From Spirosoma telluris (lineage in GTDB: Bacteria; Bacteroidota; Bacteroidia; Cytophagales; Spirosomataceae): a stretch of 64,000 nt of DNA. The stretch lies in contig QLII01000001.1 in the NCBI GenBank assembly GCA_003259005.1, positions 1,240,001 to 1,304,000 of the forward strand. The letters are read 5' to 3'. This document shows, piece by piece, positions 12,718 to 24,942 of the stretch. The translations under genes were made by a program, and so were the position numbers. The stretch's first letter is position 1. Each line of letters begins with the position of its first letter. Under the pieces are notes generated by a model. The model was not told where the DNA came from, did no database searches, and saw only the letters and a list, made by a program, of their open reading frames with translations.

Positions 12718-13781
12718 TTAACGATTTTTAAGGGCATTTGCGTCCAGAAATTGGATAAAATCGGTTTCCTGCCCATCAAGAAACTGAACGGCTACTGGCA
12801 GATAAAAAAGTGGCAGGGCTGCCCGTTCTTCAGGCTTGAGCAGAACATCGAGCTTCACCCAGTCTTTTTCGGTGGTCAGTAAGGCTGTTTTAGGGGTTAA
12901 GTCCACCAGTATCGTCTCCAGATCAGTCCTTGTGTAGGCATAATGATCGGCAAAGCGATAATGCCTGCCCAGGCGAAACGTTTGCCTGACATACTGTTCA
13001 AGGGGATCGGCATTCGCCAGTCCTGAAACAAGAACAACGTCACTCAGACCAGTTGGTGGCTCATGGGTTGAGAAAGACCGGGGTGAACTATAGCTCAAAC
13101 CGGCAAAAAAAACAGGCGTTTCGGGGCGGGTATAGACGCGAATCCTGTTGATAATACGCTCTTGTTCAGTAGCCCATAAATTCGCTGGCATTTCGTAACA
13201 ACCACAACATCAGCCCGGTTGGCTCCTTTCCGACGTTCACGCAAACGCCCGGCGGGGAATGGATAGTCATCATAAAAAGGCCGGTTGTAATCCATTAGCA
13301 GAATGTTCAGATGTGGCCGAACTGCCCGGTGCTGAAAAGCATCATCCAGCAGAATTCGTTTCGTTTCAGGATGAATTTCCTGTATTTTCTGAATGGCATC
13401 AGCTCGCCGTTCGCCAACACAAACACGCACATGAGTGCCAAACTTTCGATAAAGTTGAAGCGGTTCATCACCAATCGTTTCGGCGGTATCGGTATCATTA
13501 GCGTTTCGAAATCCGCGAGTTAGTCGACCATATCCACGACTCAATGTAGCAGTCTCTGCCAGCCTGTTTGTTACTAAAAATGCATACCGTTTAATCAAAA
13601 ATTCGATCATGGGTGTTTTTCCAGTACCGCCAACGGTTAAATTACCCACCCCGATAGAGTAGACAGAAGGGCGAATCGACTTCAATAAGTAACTATCATA
13701 GAGCCAATTACGGACATCTAGTACTAATCCATAGAGCCCACTGAGTGGTAAGAGTAGCCATTTACCGATCAAACGTTTCAT
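12718..13781 (-). CDS. lpxK: Tetraacyldisaccharide 4'-kinase (one apparent frameshift)
   Basis: Phosphorylates the 4' position of the lipid A disaccharide at the inner membrane, making lipid IVA. The start ATG at 13781 gives MKRLIGKWLLLPLSGLYGLV, the membrane-associated N-terminal helix, followed by the Walker A motif NLTVGGTGKTP, LSRGYGR, and GDEPLQL. ILLDDAFQHR is the conserved Walker B-like segment. One C lost near 13189 breaks the frame after VVVTKC; restoring it gives VVVTKCPANLWATEQE and the rest of the protein. Length about 355 residues is normal. Confidence 0.93.
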
Positions 13782-13863
13782 TATTATTTTCGTAATATTG
13801 CCCGGTTGAGCAGCCAAAAGTAGTACTTTTAGGACTGGGAACTCCCGTCCTCGCCATCCTTAC

Positions 13864-14954
13864 AATGAGTTTAAAAGCCGACTTTCTACCATACACGTTG
13901 CATTTTCGCTTCGAAGCGGGTACGTCGCGCGGCACCCTTACGAAAAAGAAATCCTATATCATTCGGCTCTCCGACGACGAGAATCCGGCAGTTATCGGCT
14001 ATGGTGAGTGCGGCCCTCTTGTGGTCTGAGTTACGACGATCGGCCTGATTTCGAGGAATGCCTGATTAAGTATTGTCAGGAATTCAATGAGTTAGACTTA
14101 CAACTGTTTAGCTGGAATCTCCCCATCGTACTCAATCAAATTATCAGCCCGCAGTTCCCAAGCATATTATTCGGGTTTGAAACGGCTATGCTCGATTTTT
14201 TGGGTGGTGGACAACGCATCATTCGAGCATCGGATTTTACGACAGGGCAGCGGGCACTTCCGATCAATGGGTTGATCTGGATGGGCAGTCCAGCATTTAT
14301 GCGGCAGCAGATCGAAGAGAAGTTGGCGGCAGGCTATACCACGTTAAAATTAAAATTGGTTCACTCGATTTTGAACAGGAATGTGACCTACTGGCTATGA
14401 TTCGGGATCGGTTTACAGCCAGCCAAATCACTCTTCGGGTCGATGCCAACGGAGCTTTCAAACCTGAGGAAGCAATGACCAAACTCGAACGGCTGGCCAC
14501 CTACGATCTTCATTCCATTGAACAGCCTATTCGTGCTGGTCAACCCGACCTGCTGGCGGACCTTTGCCGTCATACGCCAATACCTATTGCGCTTGATGAA
14601 GAACTCATTGGCCAAATGGAATATGTCCATAAATTTAGATTATTGAAAAAAATTCAGCCGCAGTTTATTATCCTTAAACCCACCTTACTCGGTGGCCTTC
14701 ATCATTGCGATGAGTGGATTGAACTGGCCGGACGCCTGAATATTGGTTGGTGGATTACTTCGGCTCTGGAATCGAATATCGGACTAAATGCCATTGCTCA
14801 ATACACGGCACAATTCCGGCATTTGCTCCCACAGGGTTTGGGTACGGGGCAACTCTACGACAACAATATTGGAAGTCCACTGTTTACGTCACATGGATTT
14901 CTTCACTACGATCCTTCCCAGAGCTGGGATTTTGGCCAACTTTCGGCTGATTAA
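13864..14954 (+). CDS. menC: o-Succinylbenzoate synthase (two apparent frameshifts)
   Basis: Enolase-superfamily enzyme of menaquinone synthesis that dehydrates SHCHC to o-succinylbenzoate. ATG at 13864 gives SLKADFLPYTLHFRFEAGTS. Catalytic positions are visible: the KIK lysine motif at about 14345 (after restoring an A), the metal ligands in RVDANGAF, SIEQPI and ALDEELIG, and the second lysine in IILKPTLLGG. The C-terminal ITSALESNIGLNAIAQ is typical of MenC rather than dipeptide epimerases. Breaks near 14022 and 14347 are each fixed by one base. No other men genes are nearby. Confidence 0.85.
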
Positions 14955-14989
14955 TCCGGAGCTGAACCTATTTAACCTAATCGTATCCG

Positions 14990-16487
14990 TTGAACCTACC
15001 CGCCGACCATATCCGCCTGCTGTTTGGCCTGAAATTACGCCAGTTAAGGCTTGACAAGGATTGTCAGTCAGTGAATTGGCCCAAAAGTCGAACTTATCTG
15101 TATCGTACGTTACGGAAATAGAAAAAGGCCGTAAGTACCCCAAGGCAGATAAGATTTCGGCTTTGGCCAATGCCATGCAGGTTGACTATGACTCGCTGGT
15201 TTCCCTTAAACTAAGCAAAAAACTAGAGCCTATTTCAGACCTGCTTCGCTCTAAGTTCCTGACCGAAATTCCGCTCGAACTCTTCGGCATCGATCCCTCC
15301 GACCTGCTTGAACTACTGGCTGAGGCACCCGCCAAAGTAAGCGCCATGATTCGTACCTTCATGGATATTGCCCTGAGTTACAACATGAGTGTTGAGCGGC
15401 TGTACCTGACCATGCTCCGGTCGTATCAGGAAATGCACGACAATTATTTTCCGGAGATTGAAGCAGAAGCCGACCAGTTTCTGAACGAATTTGCCCCATC
15501 GGATCGAGCGGTTGAAGAAACCCTGCTCATAAATCTGCTCAAAACACGCTACGATGTTCGCATTGAGCAATTCGATACGCTTACCCATCCAGAACTAGTT
15601 TCGTTGCGGTCAGTTTATCGTCCTGAACAGCATACCTTACACATGAACGTTGGGCTGTCGGTTGAACAACGCGTATTCATTCTGGCCCGGGAGGTTGGCT
15701 TCCAGTATCTGCATCTTAAAAATCGCCCCTATACCTATTCTTGGGTCGAAGCAGAATCGTTTGAGCAGATCCTTAATAACTATAAAGCTTCCTATTTTGC
15801 CGGGGCTATCCTGATTCGACGTGATGCCCTGGTAACAAAAGTAAGCCAGCTCTTTGCCGCGAAACCTGGAGTAGCGATGACTTCCTCTCGCTCATCGCTG
15901 ATTTTGGTGCTACTCCCGAACGCTTCTTTTACCGATTGAGTAACGTATTACCAAGTCATTTTGGCATCGACCAACTGTTCTTTTACCGATTTAACCATCT
16001 GCCCGGCCAGACAACCTTTAAGCTTACCAAAGAGATGCACCTCTCGCGACAGCAGGGACCTCGCGGTATTGTCGATGAGCATTTCTGTCGGCGGTGGATT
16101 GCCTGGACGATTTTGCAGGAGCTTCAGTTCTTACAGCAAAACAAGGGGTTCGATGGGACGATCTGCCATGCGCAACTCTCCGAATATGCCGATTCGGGCT
16201 TACAGTATCTGATTATTTCTGTGGCCCATCCCTTTCAGCCGGAATTTCAGCAGAATATGAGCGTGTCGATGTGCTTTGCGGTGAATGACACCTTAAAAAG
16301 CAAGATGAAGTTCCTGAATGCGCCTAACGGTGTTAAATCCCTGACCGATATTCCCTTTCGGGTTGTCAACCAGACCTGCGAACGCTGCGGCATTTTTGAC
16401 TGCCGCGAACGCGTAGCCGCCCCAACTGTACTACAAAAAAAGCGTCAGTTCGAAGCCACCAAAAAGGCGATGGAAAAGCTGAAATGA
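14990..16487 (+). CDS. XRE-family regulator with IrrE-like C-terminal region (two apparent frameshifts)
   Basis: The N-terminal helix-turn-helix reads LKLRQLRLDKGLSVSELAQ (after one restored G near 15059), then SNLSVSYVTEIEKGRKYPKA. A long C-terminal region follows that fits the COG3800-type regulators with an IrrE/ImmA-like fold and a distal domain with clustered cysteines (CERCGIFDCRER). A second break near 15866 is repaired by one A. No ATG is available in frame: a stop at 14978 is followed by TTG at 14990, which I take as start. It is 36 bases after menC and probably cotranscribed. Relatives control short-chain acyl metabolism in other bacteria; the regulon here is unknown. Confidence 0.75.
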
Positions 16488-16498
16488 TGTTGGATTTA

Positions 16499-16577
16499 AT
16501 GGTTAATGAATAATGGATAATGAATAATACTCTGGTCATCAGCCTTTTATTCATTATCCATTATTCATTAACCATTA
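16499..16577. repeat. Perfect 30-bp word-built palindrome
   Basis: The arms 16499-16528 and 16548-16577 are perfect inverses composed of AATGGTTAATGAA and TAATGGATAATGAA words. A further run of CCATT words follows to about 16598. It lies between the convergent regulator and efflux operon. Confidence 0.8.
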
Positions 16578-16588
16578 ACCATTATCCA

Positions 16589-18063
16589 TTATCCATTACT
16601 TCGTTCCCCACCTAAGGCCCGATACAGACTAACTAGGGTTAAAAATTGTGCCCGTTTGGTGGTAATCAACCCTAGCTCTGCTTCGAGCACATTTCGTTGG
16701 GCTGTGATTACCTCCAGATAGGTGGCATAACCGTTCGCAAATAATTCATTCGATGTGGTAGCGGCCTGCCGTAATACGTCAACTTCCTGTTGCTGAATAG
16801 TGGCCACATTCCGGTAGTTATCCAGTCCTTTCAGGCTACTGACTACTTCCGAAACACCCGTTAGGATTGCCCGTTGATACGCGAAATACGCTTCTTTACT
16901 TTGCGCTGTCATAATCGCCAGATTGCCTTTCAATTGCCTTCGGTTAATGAGCGGAGCGGAAAGTCCGCCTAGAACACCCAAAGCCAGCGATTGAGGGTTC
17001 AATAGCACATTTGGCCGGAAGGCGTTGAACCCCAGATAAGGTGACAGGGTAAGCGAAGGCAAAAACTCGGTCCGTGCCACAGCCACATCTATATGGGCCG
17101 CTTCCAGTTCACGCTCGGCCTGACGAATATCGGGGCGACGGTACACTAGTTGGGCAGGTAAGCCAGCCGAGACAGCATTAGGCAATGACTGTTTTTCTAT
17201 CGACGCGCCCCGCGCCACCGCCTGCGGATATCGCCCTAGCAGAACATTCAACTGGTTTTCGGCTTCAACAATCTCCTGCTGTACCCGACCTTCCAGCCCC
17301 CGCGTATTAAGTAGTTGTGCCCGGAATTGCTGCACGGCCAGTTCCGTCACCCGTCCGGCAGCTTTCTGAACCTCCACAAGTTCAAGGGCTTTTTGCTGTA
17401 ATTCAACGTTTTCGCCAATGATCTCGAGTTCAGCATCCAAGGCTAGTAACGAATAATATAATCGGGCCACATCGGCAGTAAGTGCCGTAACGACTAGATT
17501 ACGACCTTCTTCGGAGGCCAGTATCCGCGTATACGCTGCCTTTCGCCGATTACGAAGTTTCCCCCAGATGTCCAGCTCCCACGAACTGCGCAGTCCCACA
17601 AAATAGTCGGGTGTGGGGTTTGGAATCCGGCTTGAACCTGAAATGTTATCAGACAGATTGGTATCGTAATTACCTACGCCGTTGAGTGTATAGCGGCCAT
17701 ATCGATCGACGCCCGCTGTAGCCACAGCATCGACTCGCGGCAACAAAGCCCCCTGGCTGATACCATAATTAGCTCTGGCAATGTCAATACGCTGAAGTGT
17801 ACTCTTCAAATCAGGGTTGCGAGCCAGGGCAGTGTCGATCAGGCAACGAGTTTGGCATCCGTAAATAATGCCTGATGAGGCCACTCGCCGATACTGGACG
17901 AATCAGTTCGACCTACGCTTGATCTACCCACAAACGACTGAGGTACAGTTACGTTCGGTACCGGTGCCGGGTTATGCTGAATCCGGCAACTGCTTAAGGT
18001 ACCAGCAAATAGTAGACTTGATAAAAACGCGGAGGTATTAAGATTCCTGAAGAACGACACCAT
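16589..18063 (-). CDS. Efflux outer-membrane factor, NodT/TolC-like lipoprotein (one apparent frameshift)
   Basis: Outer-membrane channel of the RND tripartite pump encoded upstream. The start ATG at 18063 overlaps the end of the pump gene by 26 bases. A lipoprotein signal ends at LLFAGTLSSC; two OEP repeats follow with the helical patterns DIWGKLRNRRKAAYTRILAS and ARLYYSLLALDAELEIIGEN and, in the second half, YRRPDIRQAERELEAAHID. One C lost near 17841 splits the gene after AKLVA. Length about 490 residues is normal. Confidence 0.9.
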
Positions 18064-21000
18064 TGGGATTCGTTTTGGTAGATACAGATTCTGGTTTCAC
18101 ATCATCGGTCGGCACCTGTTTGGGGCCAACCTTTTGGGCTAGTTTGGCAAACAGCACATACAGCCCCGGCACGAGCACCAGGCCAAAAACGGTTCCGATG
18201 AACATGCCGCCCGCAGCAGCCGTCCCGATGGATCGGTTACCCAACGCCCCGGCTCCCGAAGCAATACAAAGGGGAATGAGTCCGGCAATGAACGCCAGAG
18301 AGGTCATCAGAATAGGCCGTAGCCGCGTAACAGCTCCTTCGATAGCCGCTTTTAGGATTGATAGTCCCTCCTGCTGGCGCTGGTTGGCAAACTCCACGAT
18401 TAAAATGGCGTTTTTACCCAGCAAGCCAATGAGCATCACCAGCGACACCTGCGCATAAATATTGTTTTGCAGTCCCGCGAGTTGCAGACACAAAAACGAG
18501 CCAAAAATCCCCGCAGGCAGCGATAATAAGACAGGCAAGGGCAAAAACAAGCTTTCGTACTGAGCAACCAGTAATAAATACACGAAGACCAGACAAAGCA
18601 AAAAGATCAGAATAGCCTGATCGCCCGACAGAACTTCCTCCCGAGACATCCCCGACCAGGCAAACGAGTACCCTTTAGGCAACTCCTTATCAGCCACTTC
18701 CTGCACCGACCGCAGCGCATCGCCACTGCTGTAGCCAGGTGCGGGGTCGCCGTTAATCATCGCCGACATGTACATGTTGTAGCGGGTAATCTGTTCCGGC
18801 CCGTACACGCGTTCCAGGCGAATAAAATTTGAATAGGGTACCATCTCCCCTGCCTTGTTCTTAACGCGCAGATTCAAAATATCCTCAGGTTTGGCCCGGT
18901 ATTCGGGCGAAGCCTGCACCATCACCTTGTACATCTGCCCAAACCGGATGAAGTTGGAGGCATAATAACTCCCCATCAGCGTTTGCAGGGTGCTCATGGC
19001 GTTGTCGATGGATACGCCTTTCTGAGCCGCTTTGTCCTGATCGACCTGCAAGAGATACTGCGGGAAGCTCGGATCAAAGCTAGTAAACGCATTGCCAATT
19101 TCAGGCCGCTTTTTGAGCGCAGCAATGAAGGCGTCCGTTACTTTTTTAGTCTTTTGCAAATCGCCGGAGCCCGTTCGATCGAGCAGACGTAACTCAAAAC
19201 CGCTGGAGTTTCCGAAACCAGGAACGGTTGGCGGGGAAAAAACTGGATGCTGGCATCCTGTATCTTTCGGGTATTTTCTACCAGGGCAGCAATGGTTTCG
19301 TCAAGGGATTGTTTACGCTCATCCCAGTTTTTGAGGTTAATCATCCCCATACCATAGGAAGCGCCAACCCCATCGGTCATCAGGCTAAAACCAGCCAGCG
19401 TCGATACGTTTTCAACCGCATCCATCTTCGAGGCTACCTGCTGAATCTTGTCCAGCACATCTTCTGTCCGCTTCAGGGTGGCGCCAACGGGTGTGGTCAC
19501 ACTCAAGTAAATCATCCCCTGATCTTCCGTTGGGATGAATCCACTTGGTAAAAGGGACGCGATTCCCCAGGTTCCTCCAGCAAAGACAACCAGCATACCC
19601 ATCGTAATCACGGTCCGACTGGCCACTCGTTTGAGGAGTTTCTGGTAACGACCCGTTAACGCATCGAAGCCTCGGTTGAAACGGGCAAAAAAACGACCTA
19701 ATAAACCCGTTGGCGCATGATCGTGGGTTGGTCGGAGCAACAACGCACACAAAGCGGGCGTAAGCGTAACGGCATTGATCCCGAGATAACAATAGCCACG
19801 GCCAGTGTCAGCGAAAACTGTCGATAGAATATACCGACTGGACCTGACATAAACGCCACTGGCACAAATACGGCCGACATTACCAGTGTAATCGCCACCA
19901 GTGCCCCACTGATTTCGTTCATTGCGGCAAACGTAGCTTCTCTGGGCGGCAACCCTTCTTCACTCATTTTGGCGTGCACCGCTTCGACCACGACAATAGC
20001 ATTATCGACCACAATTCCGATGGCCAGCACCAGCGCAAAGAGGGTAAGCAGGTTGATCGAAAAGCCGATCATACTCATGAACGCGAATGCTCCCACCAGG
20101 GCAACCGGCACGGCCAGTGCGCAAATCAGTGTTGACCGCCAGTCCTGTAAAAACAGGAATACAACCAGAAACACCAGCACGAACGCTTCAATCAGGGTGC
20201 GGATCACTTCGTGAATCGAAGCATCCAGAAACCGGGATACGTCGTAAGCGAAGTTGTACGTCATGCCGGCGGGAAGTTCGTTTTCTTCAACTCGGCCATC
20301 CGTGCTTTTACATTATTGATTACCTCACTGGCATTGGAACCGGGCCGTTGCTTCAGCATGATCGACGCCGATGGCCGACCATCCGTTTTGGACAGCACAT
20401 CGTAATCCAGTGAGCCAAATTCAATTTCAGCTACATCTTTCAGTCGCAGGATTGACCCATCAGGCTCTGCCCGAAGCACCAAGTTTTCGTATTGCTTTGG
20501 ATCAAAGAATTTACCGCTGTAACGAAGTACATATTGAAGCATCTGCGGTGCACGGTCGGCGCTTTCTCCTGCTTTACCCGGAGCAGCCTCCACGTTTTGC
20601 TCACGAATGGCCCCAATAACCTCATCGGGCGATACACCATAGGAGGCCATACGGTCGGGTTTTAGCCAAATCCGCATCGAATATTCGCGGGAGCCCATAA
20701 TATCGGCAAAACCACCCCGTCAATTCGCTTTAATTCGGCTAATACGTTGATATCGGCGAAGTTGTAGATAAATTTCTCATCGACACTCGGATCATCACTA
20801 AAGATATTGAGGTACAACAGCATACTGTTCACCTCTTTTTCGGTCGAGACACCGGCTTTGATTACTTCTTCGGGCAATTCATCCAGCACGGTCGTTACCC
20901 GGTTCTGGACACTCATGGCCGCCAGATCAGGGTCGGTACCCACGTTGAAAAATACCTGAATCAGAGTCGACCCATCGTTGCCAGATACCGAGTTCATATA

Positions 21001-21228
21001 CACCATACCCGGAACCCCGTTGATGGCCCGTTCAAGCGGCATGGCCACCGCTTTCGTAGCCACTTCGGCATTGGCACCGGTATATTTAGCAGTCACGGTA
21101 ACCGACGGAGGAACAATGTCAGGAAACTGCGTAACGGGCAGTCCCATCAACGCTAAAAAGCCCAGCAACGTAATCAACACCGAAATAACGGCCGACAACA
21201 GGGGGCGTTTGATAAATAAATCGAACAT
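18038..21228 (-). CDS. RND multidrug efflux pump, AcrB/HAE1 type (four apparent frameshifts)
   Basis: Inner-membrane proton-driven drug exporter. From the ATG at 21228 (MFDLFIKRPLLSAVISVLIT) the protein contains, across five frames, the porter motifs (FNVGTDPDLAAMSVQNRV), the proton-relay segment LALVLAIGIVVDNAIVVVEA (Asp in VVDN; the two-Asp AcrB pattern), and a second half mirroring the first (LIGLLGKNAILIVEFANQ). Breaks near 20715, 20266, 19779 and 19208 are all single-base losses in short runs. Restored length is about 1060 residues, normal for HAE1 pumps. It sits between the fusion protein and the outer-membrane factor in one leftward operon. Drug versus other hydrophobic substrate cannot be told. 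Confidence 0.93.
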
Positions 21229-21251
21229 AAATTTGAAGGATTATGGTATCA

Positions 21252-21295
21252 GGTTTGTAGTCTGGGCGGGGCGGCCCTTGCCCAGACTACAAACC
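21252..21295. repeat. Perfect 16-bp hairpin between fusion-protein and pump genes
   Basis: GGTTTGTAGTCTGGGC pairs with GCCCAGACTACAAACC around a 12-base loop. It lies within the operon, so it may tune pump expression relative to the fusion protein or stabilise the mRNA rather than end transcription. Confidence 0.7.
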
Positions 21296-21304
21296 CTTCA
21301 CTAA

Positions 21305-22446
21305 TCACTGTTGAGCGAGGGTATTTTGGGTGGCCAAACTATCAGCAGAGACGGCCTCAGGAATGATCTGATCGCCATCGCGAATGTTCTGAATACCTTC
21401 ATAGACAACCCGGTCGCCCGCTTGTAGGCCCGACCGAACGATGTAGTTCTGACCAACGCGAGCCTGTGGCACGAAACTGCGCGACTTCACTTTATTGGCC
21501 TTATCTACCACATATACGTAGTTCTTGTCCTGGACCTCAAACACCGCTTTCTGAGGCACGAGTAAGGCGTCGGTTTCAACACTGGGAATCCGTATTTTAC
21601 CTGATGAGCCGTGTTTGAGCATCTTGAGTGGGTTTGGAAACCGCGCCCGAAACGCAATCGTACCGGACTCCTCCTCAAAAACACTCTCCATAGTTTCGAT
21701 CCGCCCTTTTTGCGGATAGAGCGTTTCGTCGGCCAGCATCATCTCGACCTCCTGTCCATTTTTACCCACCAGATTGCGATGCTTTTTCAGAAAACCCAGA
21801 TACTCTTTCTCCGACACGTCGAAATACGCAAAGACCTCATGGATATCGGACACCTCTGTCAGTAAGGCACCTTCTTCGATCAGGCTCCCTATTTTGAAGG
21901 GAATGCGGTTGATAACCCCATCGAAAGGTGCCCGAATGCTTGCATGGGCCAATCGGAGTGAAGCTGTGGATTGAGCGGATTGGGCCTCTTCAATCTGGGC
22001 ACGGGCGGCATCGAGTTTAGCCTTTGCCAGTTCCAGTTCGGAGGGGATACTATTTTTTTATCGACAAGCAGTTTCACCCGTCCAACTTCGACTTCCGCTG
22101 TTTTTGCACCTGCCAGGGCGCTTCTCAGACTCGCACGAGCCTTATCGAGTCCAACTTTATATTCTGCCGCATTCAGGCTAAACAAGAGTTGTCCCTGCCG
22201 GACCGTCTGGCCCTCATCGACGTATATTTTTTCCAGAAATCCCGACACCCGAGCGCGGATTTCAACATTCCGAACGGCTTCGAGTGTTGTAACATAGTCC
22301 CGTTGCAGCGTAGTTGATTGGCGGGACAACTGAACGACCGGGAGCGTTAGTTTTGCAGGCTCTTCTGTTTTTTTCTCCCGGCTCGAACAACCGACTACCA
22401 ACACACCGATGAAGAAGGTCTTCGTCCAGTTTACCAAATTTTTCAT
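21305..22446 (-). CDS. RND efflux membrane-fusion lipoprotein, AcrA-like (one apparent frameshift)
   Basis: Periplasmic adaptor that links the RND pump to the outer-membrane factor. The lipoprotein signal ends FFIGVLVVGC. The lipoyl half-motifs (RARVSGFLEKIYVDEGQTV and ASIRAPFDGVINRIPFKIG) flank an alpha-hairpin, and a beta-barrel domain follows. One base lost near 22043 splits the hairpin; restored it reads KKIVSPSELELAKAKLD. First structural gene of the three-gene operon. Confidence 0.92.
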
Positions 22447-22574
22447 ACTTAAATTGAGTTATTCAGAAACCCTGGCCGATGGATATACCAATATCCGTCC
22501 GGCAATGCGGTTTCCAGAAAATGAATAGAAAATTATATACCAGCGGCTTAATCGACTATTGGTAAGCCCAGGGG

Positions 22575-23003
22575 CTATAGGCCCGTTTTAAACGAGAATC
22601 TGAGGGGCGGAGCAACAATTTCCTGTATAAGAGCAGGAATAGGCTCAGGGCGAAAGGGTACACTTCCCGTTAGAAGATACTGAACGGGTGGCCTTAAAGG
22701 CGCAAAAACAAATAGGGGATTGAATTCATAATCCTGTTCCAGTTCGGTCAATTCAGACTCCTCGTCGGGATCATCGTGTTCAGGTACGGCATCGTAAAAA
22801 CCGAGGCATTCCTCTAAGAGGAACTCACCAATACTTTCGATTTTATTAATGGACAAATCTTCATGGTAAACAACGACTTTTCCAACAAACGACGGTGTAT
22901 CACGGACATCTATGCTTACATTAAGGACGTGTAACGCCAGTAGTAAACAAAGAAGCCGATAGACAAGAAAGTTGTGTTGCCGTTTTTCCATATCCTTCTG
23001 CAA
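22575..23003 (-). CDS. Small exported or anchored hypothetical protein
   Basis: About 142 residues, not recognised. An N-terminal hydrophobic stretch (FLVYRLLCLLLALHVLNV) suggests a signal anchor; the rest is acidic in the middle (EHDDPDEESELTELEQD) and proline-rich near the end. A second Met lies four codons in (22991) and is an equally good start. It lies upstream of the efflux operon on the same strand with a gap of about 130 bases. Small proteins in this position are common near Bacteroidota efflux loci, but I cannot assign a role. Confidence 0.6.
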   Translation of the reverse strand: MQKDMEKRQHNFLVYRLLCLLLALHVLNVSIDVRDTPSFVGKVVVYHEDLSINKIESIGEFLLEECLGFYDAVPEHDDPDEESELTELEQDYEFNPLFVFAPLRPPVQYLLTGSVPFRPEPIPALIQEIVAPPLRFSFKTGL

Positions 23004-23126
23004 CCAAATGTAATTCTACGATTTCAAAAACTCAACTATTTACCTGTCAGATAGTTATAAAACTTGAATAAAGCTAACTCTATCAAGGTAAGATTAAATT
23101 TCGATTAAAAATAGATTAATCTGTTT

Positions 23127-23658
23127 ATGGAGTTCATACGCATTACAAAGCCCCACCCGTATTTAAGCAGTATTCAAGGCTGGTATGAGGGCTCGTTCCC
23201 ATCAATGAACGGCGTAATTTCAGCGAACTGGTGGCCCTCCTCCCCAGCCCGGATATGCATCTATGCGCACTTGTAACTGCGAATCAGTTGGTGGGGTTCA
23301 TCATCTACTGGCAATGGCCGGATGTTCTCTTTATCGAACACTTTGCCATTGATCCGGCCCTACGCGGGCAACAGTTTGGCCAGCAGGCACTGGCGCAGTT
23401 AGTACGTACTGACTATACGCACGTAATTCTGGAAGTCGAGCGACCCGAGGACGAAACGAGCCAACGGCGGGTCCGATTTTACGAACGGCAGGGTTTACCC
23501 TAAATGCATTTGATTATGTTCAACCGCCCTATCAGCCAGAGAAAGCAGGCATCCCCATGCGACTCATGTCGATTCCGGCGATTACGAATCAGGAAGCTTT
23601 TGACCGATTTAGTCAGTTAATAAAAGTGCAGGTCTATGAGCGGTTTTATCAACTCTAG
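23127..23658 (+). CDS. GNAT-family N-acetyltransferase (two apparent frameshifts)
   Basis: ATG at 23127 gives MEFIRITKPHPYLSSIQGWY. After a base restored near 23205 the sequence runs through NERRNFSELVALLPSPDMHL and LCALVTANQLVGFIIYWQW. The acetyl-CoA site is FAIDPALRGQQFGQQAL. A second break near 23498 in a G/T run is repaired to RFYERQGFTLNAFDYVQPPY, the usual C-terminal strand. About 177 residues. Substrate unknown. Confidence 0.82.
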
Positions 23659-23719
23659 TGCCGCCCGTCCGGTCGGTAGAGAAATTGGAGCTTCACGACC
23701 GACCGGGACGGGCGGCACT
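23657..23719. terminator. GC-rich hairpin between convergent genes
   Basis: AGTGCCGCCCGTCCGGTCGGT pairs with the inverse on the right, differing by one base in a C run. The stem is about 20 bp with a loop of about 20. It joins the stop of the GNAT gene to the end of the FMN oxidase; no T run, so factor-independent termination is uncertain. Confidence 0.55.
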
Positions 23720-23722
23720 ACA

Positions 23723-24821
23723 TCAAGAAGGTTTCCAAATTACTGATCGGTCGATGCTGGCAATGGTTGCCCTACCGGTTAAGATCATTGCCAGTTCAAA
23801 TTCGGTTCTGAGTATGTTCATTACTTTAGCAACACCCTCAGTTCCACCACACGCCAAGCCAAAGCAGACGGGTTTACCTACTAATACGGCGTCGGCTCCC
23901 TGGGCTAACGCTTTTAGGACATCGGTTCCCCGGCGGATTCCTCCATCCATGAGTAAGGTGACGCGTTTATTAACCTGATCGGCAATACGGGGAGCACGTC
24001 GATCGTAGCAGGAACGGTATCCAGGTTACGTCCACTGTGATTCGATACAATAATGCCCGATACACCAGCCTGAATCGCCTGTTCAGCATCTTCCGGATTT
24101 AAAATTCCTTTCAGTAAAATGGGGATTTTAGTGAAGGAGCGTAGCCAGTCAATGTCGGCCCAGGACAATAGCTTCTTTTGATCGCCCAGCCCATGCATAT
24201 AGGGCGCTTTCACCTCATCCGGCAATCGGAAGTTTACCCGATCCTGCCGATTCCGAACGCCGGGAACAGGCGTATCGACAGTCACGCAGAGCGCCCGACA
24301 ACCGACTGATTCTGCCAGTTGAACTAACTCTTTCACCCGGCTTCGGTCATCCTGAACATAGAGTTGAAACCACAAGGGTTGGGTAGTAACGCTGGCGATT
24401 TCCTCTAATGGGGTCGTTGTAAAGGAACTGACAACATAGGTAGCCGAAGCGGCACCTGCTCCACGCGCGGTGGCCAGTTCACCCTCGGGATGCATAATTC
24501 GGTGGAAGGCAGTAGGTGCAATAAGAATTGGGTATGCAAGCTCATCCCCGAATAAGGAAATTCGGGTATCAAGCTGACTAACAGCTTTCAGTACACTTGG
24601 ATTAAGTTTCAGTTTATCCAGCGACTGTCTGTTCCACTGGACAGTCAATTCATCAGCCGCGCCACTGGCGACGTACTCGTATGCCATTTTTGTCATTACC
24701 TCCGCGGCCCTTCTTTCAAAGTCAAACAGGGTAAGCAGTTCGGATAAATCGGTGGGGTCTTCGGCAGGGTATTCATACTTGAAAATTCCAGACAGTGGTT
24801 TTGCAGAAGTGAAGTTGACAA
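23723..24821 (-). CDS. FMN-dependent alpha-hydroxy-acid oxidase or dehydrogenase (one apparent frameshift)
   Basis: FMN TIM-barrel enzyme that oxidises L-lactate or related 2-hydroxy acids. Visible motifs are YEYVASGAADE, ILIAPTAFHRIMHPEGEL, the catalytic His in IIVSNHSGRNLD, and the phosphate-binding MDGGIRRGTDVLKALAQGAD. One base lost near 23990 separates the last 75 residues. The N-terminus is unclear: coding sequence runs to about 24821 (KYEYPAEDPTDLSELLTLFD) but no ATG is visible, so the exact start is not fixed and another base may be missing. L-lactate dehydrogenase, lactate monooxygenase and glycolate oxidase cannot be separated here. Confidence 0.82.
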
Positions 24822-24871
24822 CCAGCTCTTAGCCCAAAAGCCAGGGCATGTACTGACATACCGGTTTATAT

Positions 24872-24915
24872 AAAAAAACGGTCAGTTACCCTAAAAGGCA
24901 ACTGACCGTTTTTTT
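24872..24915 (-). terminator. Terminator of the aconitase gene
   Basis: AAAAAAACGGTCAGTT pairs with AACTGACCGTTTTTTT around a short loop. Read leftwards it is a GC-containing stem followed by a T run, 28 bases past the aconitase stop. Confidence 0.8.
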
Positions 24916-24942
24916 ACACTTCGGACAAGATGTCCACGTTAC